From the NCBI GenBank assembly GCA_007133445.1, contig SLMR01000420.1, positions 1 through 5,318 on the forward strand: 5,318 nt of DNA, read 5' to 3'. Positions 1-5,313 of this stretch are shown here, piece after piece. The stretch's first letter is position 1, and the number at the start of each line of letters is the position of its first letter. This DNA is from Aquisalimonas sp. Lineage in GTDB: Bacteria > Pseudomonadota > Gammaproteobacteria > Nitrococcales > Aquisalimonadaceae. Both the position numbers and the translations under genes were made by a program. The notes under the pieces are model-generated. The model was not told the origin of the DNA, did not search any database, and worked only from the letters and a program-made list of their open reading frames with translations.

Positions 1-88
1 CATCGCCGATCCACCACACCGCCACGCGGCGAAGCCGGGCGGACGGGGTTGGGGACGTTGCTTTGGACCCCATGCGCCGTCAAGGGCC

Positions 89-110
89 GTAGGGTGCATC
101 TTGATGCACC
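89..110 (+). repeat. REP-like GTAG hairpin repeat, copy 1
   Basis: GTAG (89-92) is followed by a perfect 8-bp inverted repeat, GGTGCATC (93-100) and GATGCACC (103-110), with TT between the arms. GTAG plus a hairpin is the general layout of bacterial REP elements mobilised by RAYT (TnpA_REP) proteins. The copy lies about 50 nt downstream of the RuBisCO-like gene's stop, so it may also form a 3' hairpin in that transcript. Nothing else is recognised in bases 1-160. Confidence 0.85.
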
Positions 111-160
111 GCAAAAGCACCGGCCCGCCAAACCACCGTGCCGGCCAACCGCGATCCACT

Positions 161-1264
161 CTACCGTCCGATCGCCCGCCGCAGCGCCTCCGTCGCGCGG
201 GTGAGATCCCCCTGCGCATACAGGCTGCCGCCGATCAGCATTATGGTATCGGCCCCGTACTGCTCGATCCAGCCTGCGGCGCGGTTCACGTCCATCCCGC
301 CGCCAGGTGTGGGTGCGGCGGCGGAAAGGTTACCCATGGGGTAGCGCAGGCGGTGGTTGATGGCCTCGCAGGTGGCCAGGCTGAAGCCGAAGCGGCCGCC
401 GGTGTTCGGGTAGATGGACGCGTCGGCGCCGGCCAGGCGGAAGAGGTCGCCGAGCAGCAGTTCGGGGGCGATGCCGTGGTCCGGCCGGAAGTAACTGCCG
501 GTGAGCGCCGGGTGCGCCATCAGCGCCAGATCGTAGCGGTCGCGCAGGCAGCGCATGGCGTCCAGACCGGTGATCCAGGGGCTGATCAGCACCCCGCGGC
601 AGCCCGCGTCCCGGGCCGTCGCCATGCGTTCCTCCAGCCGGTGCCAGGGCGCGGTGACGTTGGGGAAATACAGGCTGTTGCCGCCGGTCTCCGCGTTGGC
701 GCGGGTGACGGCGTCCTGGCAGTGGGCGACCCGCTCCGCGAACGGCGCGTCCGCCTGATCCGCGACGCCGTGATCATCCTTGATGATGTCCATGCCGCCC
801 AGGGCAAAATGGTAGGCGCGTTCCGCCAGCGCCGCGGCAGCCAGGCCCACGGGCTTGAGCGCGGTGCACAGCAGCGCTTCGCCTTGGGGCACGCCGGTGA
901 TCTCGCGCAGGCCGTCCATGCCGAACGCGGGGCCGCCCATGGGGCTGAGCAGTTCCTCCGGCCAGCGAATGTCAGTCAGCAGAATGCCGTCCTTCAGCGA
1001 GATGTTGCCGTAGAGCGTGTTCAGCAGTTGCGTCAGCTCGCCGCCGACGAGCGCCGGGTTGAAGCTGATGGTGGCCTCGTAGCGGTTGCCGGGTAGCGGG
1101 GAGAGGCGTTCCACCCGGCCTACGATGCGCTCCCGCAGTGCCTCCGGCACGCAGTCTGCGGGCAGTTCCACGGTCTGCTCCAGGGCGATGTCCCGGGCCT
1201 TGGCTTCGGCGTCTTCATCCGGCGCGCAGGTCAGCAGGTAATCCAACTGCAGGCGCTTATCCAT
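161..1264 (-). CDS. RuBisCO-like protein (form IV, RuBisCO large-chain superfamily)
   Basis: This 367-residue protein is a homologue of the RuBisCO large subunit but almost certainly not a carboxylase. Landmarks in order: EQTVE at 29-33 (E29 matches the N-terminal active-site Glu60 of spinach RuBisCO), LYGNISL at 84-90 (N87 matches Asn123), TALKPVGL at 134-141 (K137 matches Lys175) and GGMDIIKDDHG at 156-166 (K162 and D164 match Lys201 and Asp203). LIGGS at 343-347 matches the phosphate-binding Gly403/404. Departures: H165 replaces metal ligand Glu204, P252 replaces Arg295, and the loop-6 Lys334 region reads YPNTGGRFGFS (285-295) without the lysine. Form IV relatives act as enolases, isomerases or decarboxylases on phosphorylated ketoses; the exact subgroup and substrate are not resolved here. 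The start is well supported: AAGGAG (1272-1277) lies 7 nt upstream, inside the end of the permease gene, and the two genes overlap by 8 bp, so they are co-translated. The length is shorter than the usual 400-plus residues, but both ends look intact. Confidence 0.9.
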   Translation of the reverse strand: MDKRLQLDYLLTCAPDEDAEAKARDIALEQTVELPADCVPEALRERIVGRVERLSPLPGNRYEATISFNPALVGGELTQLLNTLYGNISLKDGILLTDIRWPEELLSPMGGPAFGMDGLREITGVPQGEALLCTALKPVGLAAAALAERAYHFALGGMDIIKDDHGVADQADAPFAERVAHCQDAVTRANAETGGNSLYFPNVTAPWHRLEERMATARDAGCRGVLISPWITGLDAMRCLRDRYDLALMAHPALTGSYFRPDHGIAPELLLGDLFRLAGADASIYPNTGGRFGFSLATCEAINHRLRYPMGNLSAAAPTPGGGMDVNRAAGWIEQYGADTIMLIGGSLYAQGDLTRATEALRRAIGR

Positions 1265-2144
1265 TCGCGGTCTCCTTGGGTGTGGCCGGCGACGGCTTGC
1301 GGCCGCCCGAGCGGGTGGTGAGCACCCCGGCCAGTACCACCAGCAGCATGCCGATCAGCGTCGGCATGTCCAGGTATTCATTCCAGAATATCCAGCCATA
1401 GAGGGCGCCGAACACCACCGACACATAGGTGAACGGGCCGATCTGGCCGGCCGGCGCCAGCGCGTACGCCCGGGTGAGCAGCAGCTGCGCCGCCGTGGCG
1501 CAGCCACCCATGGCCAGCAGCCAGAGCAGGGCGCGGGGCTCGGGGGTCTGCCACGTCCACAGCAGCGGTACTGCCGAGATGATGGTGGCGAACACGCCGA
1601 ACCAGAAGACGATGCGCACCGCCGGCTCGGTGCGGCTCATGCGCCGGATGGTGACCTTGGCCAGGCCGGCCAGAAAGGCGCCGATCAGGCCGATGATGGC
1701 GACCATCTGCACGCCCTCGGCATCCGGTTGCAGGATGAACGCCACACCCAGGAACCCCACGACAATGGCGACCTTCGCGGTGTTCGGGATGGTCTCCGAC
1801 AGCCACAGCAGAGCGATTACGGGGATGAAGAACGGTGCGGTGAGCTTGAACAGCAGCGCCTCGGCCAGGGCCATGTGGGCGATGGTATAGAAGAAGCAGT
1901 ACATGGCCGTCACGCCCACGGCGGCGCGCATGAAATGCAGGTGCGGCACGGACGTCTTCAGGCTCGCCCAGCCGTTGCGCAGCACCAGCGGCATCAGCAC
2001 CAGCAGGCCGAACAGGTTGCGGAAGAACACCAGCATGGCCTCGGGCATGGTCTCCGCCAGCACCTTCACCGCCGCGCTCATGCTCGCCAGCAGGAACTCG
2101 GAGACGACGATGAACAGCGCGCCCAGAAGCAGGTTGCGTTGCAT
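1257..2144 (-). CDS. EamA/DMT-superfamily permease (10 predicted TM helices)
   Basis: This is a 295-residue inner-membrane protein of the drug/metabolite transporter superfamily. It has about ten hydrophobic segments arranged as two EamA repeats, roughly residues 8-138 and 147-275. The first helix carries a family-like pattern (FLLASMSAAVKVLAE, 17-31), and the second repeat ends with a typical GALYGWIFWNEYLDMPTLIGM block (246-266). The C-terminus is a short charged cytoplasmic tail. DMT members export or import amino acids, nucleosides, sugars or other metabolites; the substrate cannot be read from sequence. It is the first gene of a two-gene unit, and its last codons contain the ribosome binding site and start of the RuBisCO-like gene, so it may move that enzyme's substrate or product. 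No strong Shine-Dalgarno sequence precedes the ATG. A -10-like TACACT lies on the minus strand at 2173-2178, but I see no convincing -35. Confidence 0.9.
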   Translation of the reverse strand: MQRNLLLGALFIVVSEFLLASMSAAVKVLAETMPEAMLVFFRNLFGLLVLMPLVLRNGWASLKTSVPHLHFMRAAVGVTAMYCFFYTIAHMALAEALLFKLTAPFFIPVIALLWLSETIPNTAKVAIVVGFLGVAFILQPDAEGVQMVAIIGLIGAFLAGLAKVTIRRMSRTEPAVRIVFWFGVFATIISAVPLLWTWQTPEPRALLWLLAMGGCATAAQLLLTRAYALAPAGQIGPFTYVSVVFGALYGWIFWNEYLDMPTLIGMLLVVLAGVLTTRSGGRKPSPATPKETANG

Positions 2145-2252
2145 GGCGATGGTTGCCCGGGGAAAAGCGCGCAGTGTACCGCAATCGCGGGTGGTGCGGG
2201 GCCTCCCGGCATGCCCCTACCGCCGGCATGGCGGTCAATGGACCGTGTTTGC

Positions 2253-2274
2253 GGTGCATCGAGATGCACCCTAC
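2253..2274 (-). repeat. REP-like GTAG hairpin repeat, copy 2
   Basis: This is the same element as copy 1 in reverse orientation: GGTGCATC (2253-2260), GA, GATGCACC (2263-2270), CTAC (2271-2274). Read from GTAG, the centre is TC rather than TT. Identity with copy 4 extends to 26 bases (2250-2275 against 2396-2421). It lies upstream of the permease gene. Confidence 0.87.
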
Positions 2275-2330
2275 GCGGACAAGGCGGCTTCCGGGGCATC
2301 GCCTCGGTTGGCACGACGGTGGAACGTACC

Positions 2331-2352
2331 GTAGGGTGCATCTTGATGCACC
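2331..2352 (+). repeat. REP-like GTAG hairpin repeat, copy 3
   Basis: GTAG (2331-2334), GGTGCATC (2335-2342), TT, GATGCACC (2345-2352). It is identical to copy 1 over 24 bases (2329-2352 against 87-110), although the two lie more than 2.2 kb apart. It sits between copies 2 and 4, in opposite orientation to both. Confidence 0.87.
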
Positions 2353-2398
2353 TTCTCCCGACATGCCGGCCATGGTGGGTAATCGGGGCGTGTCATGC

Positions 2399-2420
2399 GG
2401 TGCATCGAGATGCACCCTAC
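2399..2420 (-). repeat. REP-like GTAG hairpin repeat, copy 4
   Basis: Reverse orientation: GGTGCATC (2399-2406), GA, GATGCACC (2409-2416), CTAC (2417-2420). It lies 43 nt downstream of the small membrane-protein gene's stop. In that minus-strand transcript it would fold into a stable hairpin, possibly protecting the 3' end or dampening read-through. It has no T-tract, so it is not a classical terminator. Confidence 0.87.
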
Positions 2421-2463
2421 GTGAACGTCTCCGTATGGTGGGAGGCGGCACCCGTGGGGTCGT

Positions 2464-2697
2464 TCATTCGCCGTTCTCGTCGTCGCGGCGCACCGAGCGG
2501 GTCGCCGAGCGCACCTGGCCGTAATACCGCAGCGCCATGATGGGGGACCCCACCACCAGCACGGCCAGGATCACGAAGGCGATGAGCATGGCCCAGTCCG
2601 GCAGCAGGGGCCAGATCCAGGTGGCGAAGGCGTACAGCGCGAACACGTACAGGCCGACGAAGACGGCCGCCACGATTACTGCAATGAGCAACCGCAT
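2464..2697 (-). CDS. Small two-helix membrane protein, function unknown
   Basis: This 77-residue protein has two hydrophobic stretches, about residues 3-30 and 36-57, joined by a short turn containing Pro30 and Pro33. A charged, arginine- and acid-rich tail follows (RSATRSVRRDDENGE, 63-77). The first helix is rich in aromatics (YVFALYAFATWIWP). No signal-peptide cleavage motif or known domain is recognised. The start codon lies 12 nt after the stop of the phosphoribulokinase-like gene on the same strand, with a GGGG/GAGG-containing leader, so it is probably the second gene of that transcript. Being a short hydrophobic ORF in GC-rich DNA, it could in principle be spurious. The coherent two-helix topology and the tight spacing argue for a real gene. 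Confidence 0.72.
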   Translation of the reverse strand: MRLLIAVIVAAVFVGLYVFALYAFATWIWPLLPDWAMLIAFVILAVLVVGSPIMALRYYGQVRSATRSVRRDDENGE

Positions 2698-2709
2698 GCC
2701 TCGGCCCCG

Positions 2710-3741
2710 CTAGCGGAGGTCGTCCGCCTGCCACTCCATGAGCTTGCCGCGCACGTGGCCCAGGAACGGCCAGGCCACCAGGGACTGGGCGAAGCGCATG
2801 GTGGAGTTCTGGGCCTCGTCGGTCACCAGGCAGGCCTCCAGGTCCTCGGCGATACCGGTGACCTGCATGATCTCCTCCTCCAGCCGCTGCATGGCCTCCA
2901 GCGGGATCACGCCGTCGATATGGGTGACGTTCACGCGCTTGCCCCAGTAGCTGCTCGGCACGGCGGCGAGCATGAAGGGCTTGCTGTCGGCCTCCATCAT
3001 GGCGTTCAGGTTCACCGGCAGGTTCAGCCCCGGCAGTGGCAGATCCGAGGGCGCCAGGACGATCTCCAGGTGGTAGCAGTTATTCGGTACCGGCCCGTCG
3101 TACTTCTGGTGCGCGAGCTGGCCGAGCTGGGTCTCGTGGATCTTCACCACCACGTCGGCGCTGGTCTTCTGGAAGTCGATCCACTGCTTGTACGCGGCCT
3201 CGCGGCGCTGGATCTCTGCCTCCAGCTCATCCGGGTCGTGGCCGCGGTAGGAGACATCCCGCTCGAACTTCCAGCGCCACTTCACGTCGCTGTCCGTATC
3301 CACGTACAGGGTGAAGTCGAGATGGGGCAGCAGGTGTTCGTAGAGCGCGTGCAGGCCCTCGATGATGACTACCGGCGTGGGCCGCACGATCTGCGGCGCA
3401 TCGAAGCAGCCCGTCTGGTGGTTGTAGACCGGAATCTCCACCGGCCGGCCCTTGCGCAGGGCGCGCAGGTGTTCCTCGATCAGATCGAGGTGGTTGTTGG
3501 CCGGGTCCAGCGGCAGACGGCCGCTGCGCCGCCGCTGGGCGCGGTCCTCCCGGTGATAGCCGTCCAGCGGGATGGAGGTGACCAGGTCGTTCCCGAGCAG
3601 GCGGCGAATGCCGTGGGTGTAGGTGGTCTTGCCACTGCCGCTGTCCCCCGCCACGCCCAGCAGGAGCGGACGCCGTGCCGACTGCAGCATGCTGCGCAGG
3701 GGCAGGGCATCCACGTCATACTCGGGCGGGTTGTTGGTCAT
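2710..3741 (-). CDS. Phosphoribulokinase / uridine kinase-family protein (class II PRK-like)
   Basis: This 343-residue P-loop kinase most resembles the plant/cyanobacterial (class II) type of phosphoribulokinase, which phosphorylates ribulose 5-phosphate at O1 with ATP. Motifs in order: Walker A GDSGSGKT (32-39), LDGYH with likely catalytic D60 (59-63), LDPANNHLDL (78-87), YNHQTG (106-111) and the Walker B-type VIIEGLH with E128 (125-131). R161 and R166 in FERDVSYRGH (159-168) have the spacing of the two ribulose-phosphate-binding arginines of Rhodobacter PRK (168 and 173). A C-terminal region of about 130 residues extends beyond the usual uridine-kinase core, as in class II PRKs. The redox cysteine of the plant P-loop is Ser36 here, so thioredoxin control of the plant kind is not expected. 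The start is supported by GAGGAG (3750-3755) 8 nt upstream of the ATG. A real PRK, or a kinase for a related pentulose phosphate, are both possible. The small membrane-protein gene follows by 12 nt. Confidence 0.88.
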   Translation of the reverse strand: MTNNPPEYDVDALPLRSMLQSARRPLLLGVAGDSGSGKTTYTHGIRRLLGNDLVTSIPLDGYHREDRAQRRRSGRLPLDPANNHLDLIEEHLRALRKGRPVEIPVYNHQTGCFDAPQIVRPTPVVIIEGLHALYEHLLPHLDFTLYVDTDSDVKWRWKFERDVSYRGHDPDELEAEIQRREAAYKQWIDFQKTSADVVVKIHETQLGQLAHQKYDGPVPNNCYHLEIVLAPSDLPLPGLNLPVNLNAMMEADSKPFMLAAVPSSYWGKRVNVTHIDGVIPLEAMQRLEEEIMQVTGIAEDLEACLVTDEAQNSTMRFAQSLVAWPFLGHVRGKLMEWQADDLR

Positions 3742-3833
3742 GGGCCGTACTCCTCGCCATGGCGGCGTGACATTTCACCGCAGGTTTCTTACCTTTGGGA
3801 ACCTTTCCAGAATAACGCATCTCGGGGACATTC
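3742..3833. promoter_or_regulatory. Divergent promoter region between the PRK-like gene and rraA
   Basis: This 92-bp gap must hold start signals for two divergent transcripts and is locally richer in A+T than its surroundings. Rightward, the best match is AATAAC (-10-like, 3811-3816) with CTTACC (3788-3793) 17 nt before it; the -35 is poor. Leftward, TTCCCA (3796-3801) and TGAAAT (3772-3777) are 18 nt apart, each 4 of 6 against the sigma-70 consensus. The two candidates overlap. ACCTTT occurs twice exactly 10 bp apart (3791-3796 and 3801-3806), and GTGA-N4-TCAC lies at 3767-3778; either could be an operator. The promoter positions are guesses; that the gap is regulatory is likely from gene orientation. 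Confidence 0.5.
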
Positions 3834-4319
3834 ATGAGCCTGAAAACAACCGATCTCTGCGACGACCACTCGGACGACCTCTCCATCGCCACCCCCCTGT
3901 TCCGGGATTTCGGTGGCCGCCGCGCCTTCCACGGCACCATCAGCACCGTCAAGCTGTTTGAGGACAACTCCCTGGTGCGCGAGGCGCTGGGCGAGCCGGG
4001 TGAAGGCCGCGTTCTGGTGGTGGATGGCGGCGGCTCCATGCGCTGCGCCCTTCTGGGGGACAACCTGGCCGAGATGGGGCGGCAGAACGGCTGGTCCGGC
4101 ATCGTGGTCTACGGCTGCATCCGCGATTCCGCGGACATCGCCGGCATGGACATTGGCGTCAAGGCGCTGAACACCCACCCGCTGAAGAGTGTCAAGCGGG
4201 GAGAGGGCGAGCGGGATGTCTCGGTCACCTTCGCCGGCATTACCATTCGGGCCGGGTACTATCTCTATGCCGACGAGGACGGCATCGTGGTGGCGCCGGA
4301 GGCGCTGCATAACAACTGA
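3834..4319 (+). CDS. rraA: RraA-family protein (RNase E regulator homologue / putative HMG-CHA aldolase)
   Basis: This 161-residue protein is the same length as E. coli RraA and aligns along its whole length: TTDLCD (5-10), PLFRDFGG (21-28), TVKLFEDN (38-45), GRVLVVDGGGSMR (58-70), WSGIVVYGCIRD (87-98) and YLYADEDGIVVA (143-154). E. coli RraA binds RNase E and inhibits it. Many relatives are instead divalent-metal 4-hydroxy-4-methyl-2-oxoglutarate/4-carboxy-4-hydroxy-2-oxoadipate aldolases that also decarboxylate oxaloacetate. The aldolase signature D-X20-R-D is intact here (D76, R97, D98), whereas E. coli RraA, from memory, has Ala and Gln at the first and last of these positions. Enzyme activity is therefore plausible, and the RNase E role is not certain. 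The start is supported by GGGGA at 3824-3828. It is the first gene of a three-gene plus-strand unit, transcribed divergently from the PRK-like gene. Confidence 0.93.
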   Translation: MSLKTTDLCDDHSDDLSIATPLFRDFGGRRAFHGTISTVKLFEDNSLVREALGEPGEGRVLVVDGGGSMRCALLGDNLAEMGRQNGWSGIVVYGCIRDSADIAGMDIGVKALNTHPLKSVKRGEGERDVSVTFAGITIRAGYYLYADEDGIVVAPEALHNN

Positions 4320-4339
4320 CACCAAAAGGGGAGTAGAGC

Positions 4340-4801
4340 ATGGATCAGCCTATTCGCACGCTGCTGGAGAAGCGACCCGGCGACCTGCACACCGTGGAAC
4401 GCAACGCCACCGTGGCCGACGCGGTACGGGCCATGAACGAAGCCCGCGTGGGCGCTGTCGTGGTCATGGACCAAGGCCGTCTGGCCGGGATCTTCACCGA
4501 ACGGGACGTGCTGCGGCGGGTGGTGGAGAGCCACCGCGATGCCGATCAGACGCCGGTGGCAGACGTGATGACCAGCGACGTGGTCGTCATCAAGCCCACG
4601 GATACCGTGCAGCACGCCATGGTGCTGGTGAACACCCGCAACTGCCGGCATCTGCCCGTCATGGACGGTGACACCCTGATCGGCATGGTCTCCGTGCGCG
4701 ATCTCATCGGCGCCGTTGTTGATGGCCAGGAACATCGCATCGCCGAACTCACCGACTACATCTACGGTGGCTACGGCCTGCAGGCCCGTGTCGATGCATG
4801 A
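4340..4801 (+). CDS. Tandem CBS-domain protein
   Basis: This 153-residue soluble protein is made of two CBS motifs forming one Bateman module, at about residues 8-65 and 77-130. Each ends in the usual turn-strand-helix signature: LAGIFTERDVLRRV (48-61) and LIGMVSVRDLIGAV (113-126), with HLPVMDGD (104-111) before the second. The T/S-x-R-D elements are the typical adenine-nucleotide ribose/phosphate contact. There is no attached enzyme or transporter domain, so it probably works as a stand-alone AMP/ATP/SAM-type sensor that binds a partner protein. The C-terminal tail (YIYGGYGLQA, 140-149) is short and aromatic. The start is clear: AGGGGAG (4327-4333) lies 6 nt upstream, 20 bp after the rraA stop. 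Its stop overlaps the hslR start by 4 bp, so the two are translationally coupled. The partner and ligand are not visible from sequence. Confidence 0.93.
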   Translation: MDQPIRTLLEKRPGDLHTVERNATVADAVRAMNEARVGAVVVMDQGRLAGIFTERDVLRRVVESHRDADQTPVADVMTSDVVVIKPTDTVQHAMVLVNTRNCRHLPVMDGDTLIGMVSVRDLIGAVVDGQEHRIAELTDYIYGGYGLQARVDA

Positions 4802-5187
4802 GTGACGAGGGCGTCCGTGTGGACAAATGGCTCTGGGCGGCGCGGTTCTTCAAAACCCGCCGCCTGGCCACGGAAGCCATCCAGGGCGGCAAGGTGGAGC
4901 TGAACGACAGCCGCGCCAAGCCCGCCAAACTGGTACGCCCCGGCGACGAGCTGCGGGTGCGCAAGGACGCCTACGAGTTCCATATCATCGTGCGCGACCT
5001 CTCCGACAAACGCGGCCCCGCCAAAGTGGCGGAGAGTCTCTACGAGGAAACCCCCGAGAGCATTGCCCGCCGCGAGGAAACCCGTGAGCAGCTCAAGGCC
5101 CAGAACGCTGCCTTTCCCCTGCCCAGACACCGCCCCGACAAACACGACCGCAAGCAGCTCGCGCGGTTCAAGCGCAACACGGAATGA
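4798..5187 (+). CDS. hslR: Heat shock protein 15 (Hsp15), S4-domain RNA-binding protein
   Basis: This 129-residue protein is close to E. coli HslR in length (133). Hsp15 binds free 50S subunits carrying a nascent chain after premature translation stop and helps recycle them. An S4 RNA-binding domain covers about residues 6-68, opening with RVDKWLWAARFFKTRRLA (7-24) and GGKVELN (30-36), which are hallmark sequences of the family. The middle LYEETPES (81-88) and the basic C-terminal tail RPDKHDRKQLARFKR (112-126) also match the E. coli protein. Its ATG overlaps the CBS gene stop as ATGA (4798-4801), and there is no separate strong Shine-Dalgarno, so translation is probably coupled. In E. coli, hslR is a heat-shock gene; here it is third in an operon with rraA and a CBS protein, and no heat-shock promoter is visible immediately before it. 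Confidence 0.96.
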   Translation: MSDEGVRVDKWLWAARFFKTRRLATEAIQGGKVELNDSRAKPAKLVRPGDELRVRKDAYEFHIIVRDLSDKRGPAKVAESLYEETPESIARREETREQLKAQNAAFPLPRHRPDKHDRKQLARFKRNTE

Positions 5188-5223
5188 CGGCTCGGGACCC
5201 GTAACCACCCTACGGTCGCTAAT

Positions 5224-5244
5224 GCGAAGGCTGGACCTTCACGC
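5224..5244 (+). other. Inverted repeat / hairpin after hslR
   Basis: GAAGG (5226-5230) and CCTTC (5236-5240) form a perfect stem around CTGGA. It extends by GC/GC if one A (5241) is bulged. No T-run follows, so it is not a convincing intrinsic terminator. It may instead be an operator or a weak 3' hairpin for the rraA-CBS-hslR transcript. Confidence 0.4.
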
Positions 5245-5260
5245 CCGGCAAAACTACAGT
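5232..5260 (+). promoter_or_regulatory. Possible sigma-70-type promoter for the gene starting at 5314
   Basis: TGGACC (5232-5237) and TACAGT (5255-5260) are 17 nt apart; each matches 4 of 6 consensus bases. The -35-like hexamer lies inside the inverted repeat at 5224-5244, which could be an operator. A match of this quality can occur by chance. Confidence 0.3.
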
Positions 5261-5313
5261 TCCAGTAAGCCCGCTGAACAAACAGAACAACCAGCCCGGG
5301 AGGAGAGGCACCC

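Larger units (their letters stand above)
2145..2463. other. 319-bp non-coding island carrying REP-like repeats
   Basis: No credible gene is seen here; the open frames crossing it run through repeats and over neighbouring genes. It holds repeat copies 2, 3 and 4 in the order minus, plus, minus with spacers of 56 and 46 bp, which resembles a BIME-type cluster. A further hairpin, ACCGCC/GGCGGT with a 5-nt loop, lies at 2219-2235. It separates the PRK-like pair from the permease/RuBisCO-like pair, so any promoter for the latter must lie at its left end (a -10-like TACACT is at 2173-2178 on the minus strand). Confidence 0.75.

Noticed and set aside
101..1096. Long plus-strand open frame (331 codons)
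   Set aside because: It is antisense to the RuBisCO-like gene, which has clear motifs and a ribosome binding site. The plus-strand translation is Ala/Gly/Arg/Gln-rich without recognisable domains, as expected of a shadow frame in GC-rich DNA.
161..1264. Genuine carbon-fixing RuBisCO
   Set aside because: Positions equivalent to Glu204, Arg295 and Lys334 are not conserved, and the protein is about 100 residues shorter than form I large subunits.
2253..2420. CRISPR array
   Set aside because: The repeats alternate in orientation, are only 22-26 bp, have unequal spacers and number three; no cas gene is present. REP-like elements fit better.
1378..2451. Minus-strand open frame (357 codons) spanning the repeat island and the permease gene
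   Set aside because: It overlaps the permease in another frame and reads through repeat copies 2-4; the product is Arg/His/Pro-rich with no domain.
3767..3778. CRP-type site (TGTGA-N6-TCACA)
   Set aside because: The half-sites GTGA and TCAC are separated by 4 nt, not the spacing of a CRP site, and the outer bases do not match.
2755..3837. Long plus-strand open frame (360 codons)
   Set aside because: It is antisense to the PRK-like gene. Its composition is low-complexity Val/Gln/His/Arg and no motif is seen.
3789..4325. Minus-strand open frame opposite rraA (178 codons)
   Set aside because: It is a shadow of rraA, which is full length and strongly conserved.
5206..5214. Fifth REP copy (CACCCTACG)
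   Set aside because: Only 9 bases match the end of the element; the hairpin arms are missing, so chance is the simpler explanation.
5193..5217. Intrinsic terminator after hslR
   Set aside because: CGGGACCCG and an imperfect GACCCGTA/TACGGTC pairing can fold, but the stem needs a bulge and no T-tract follows.
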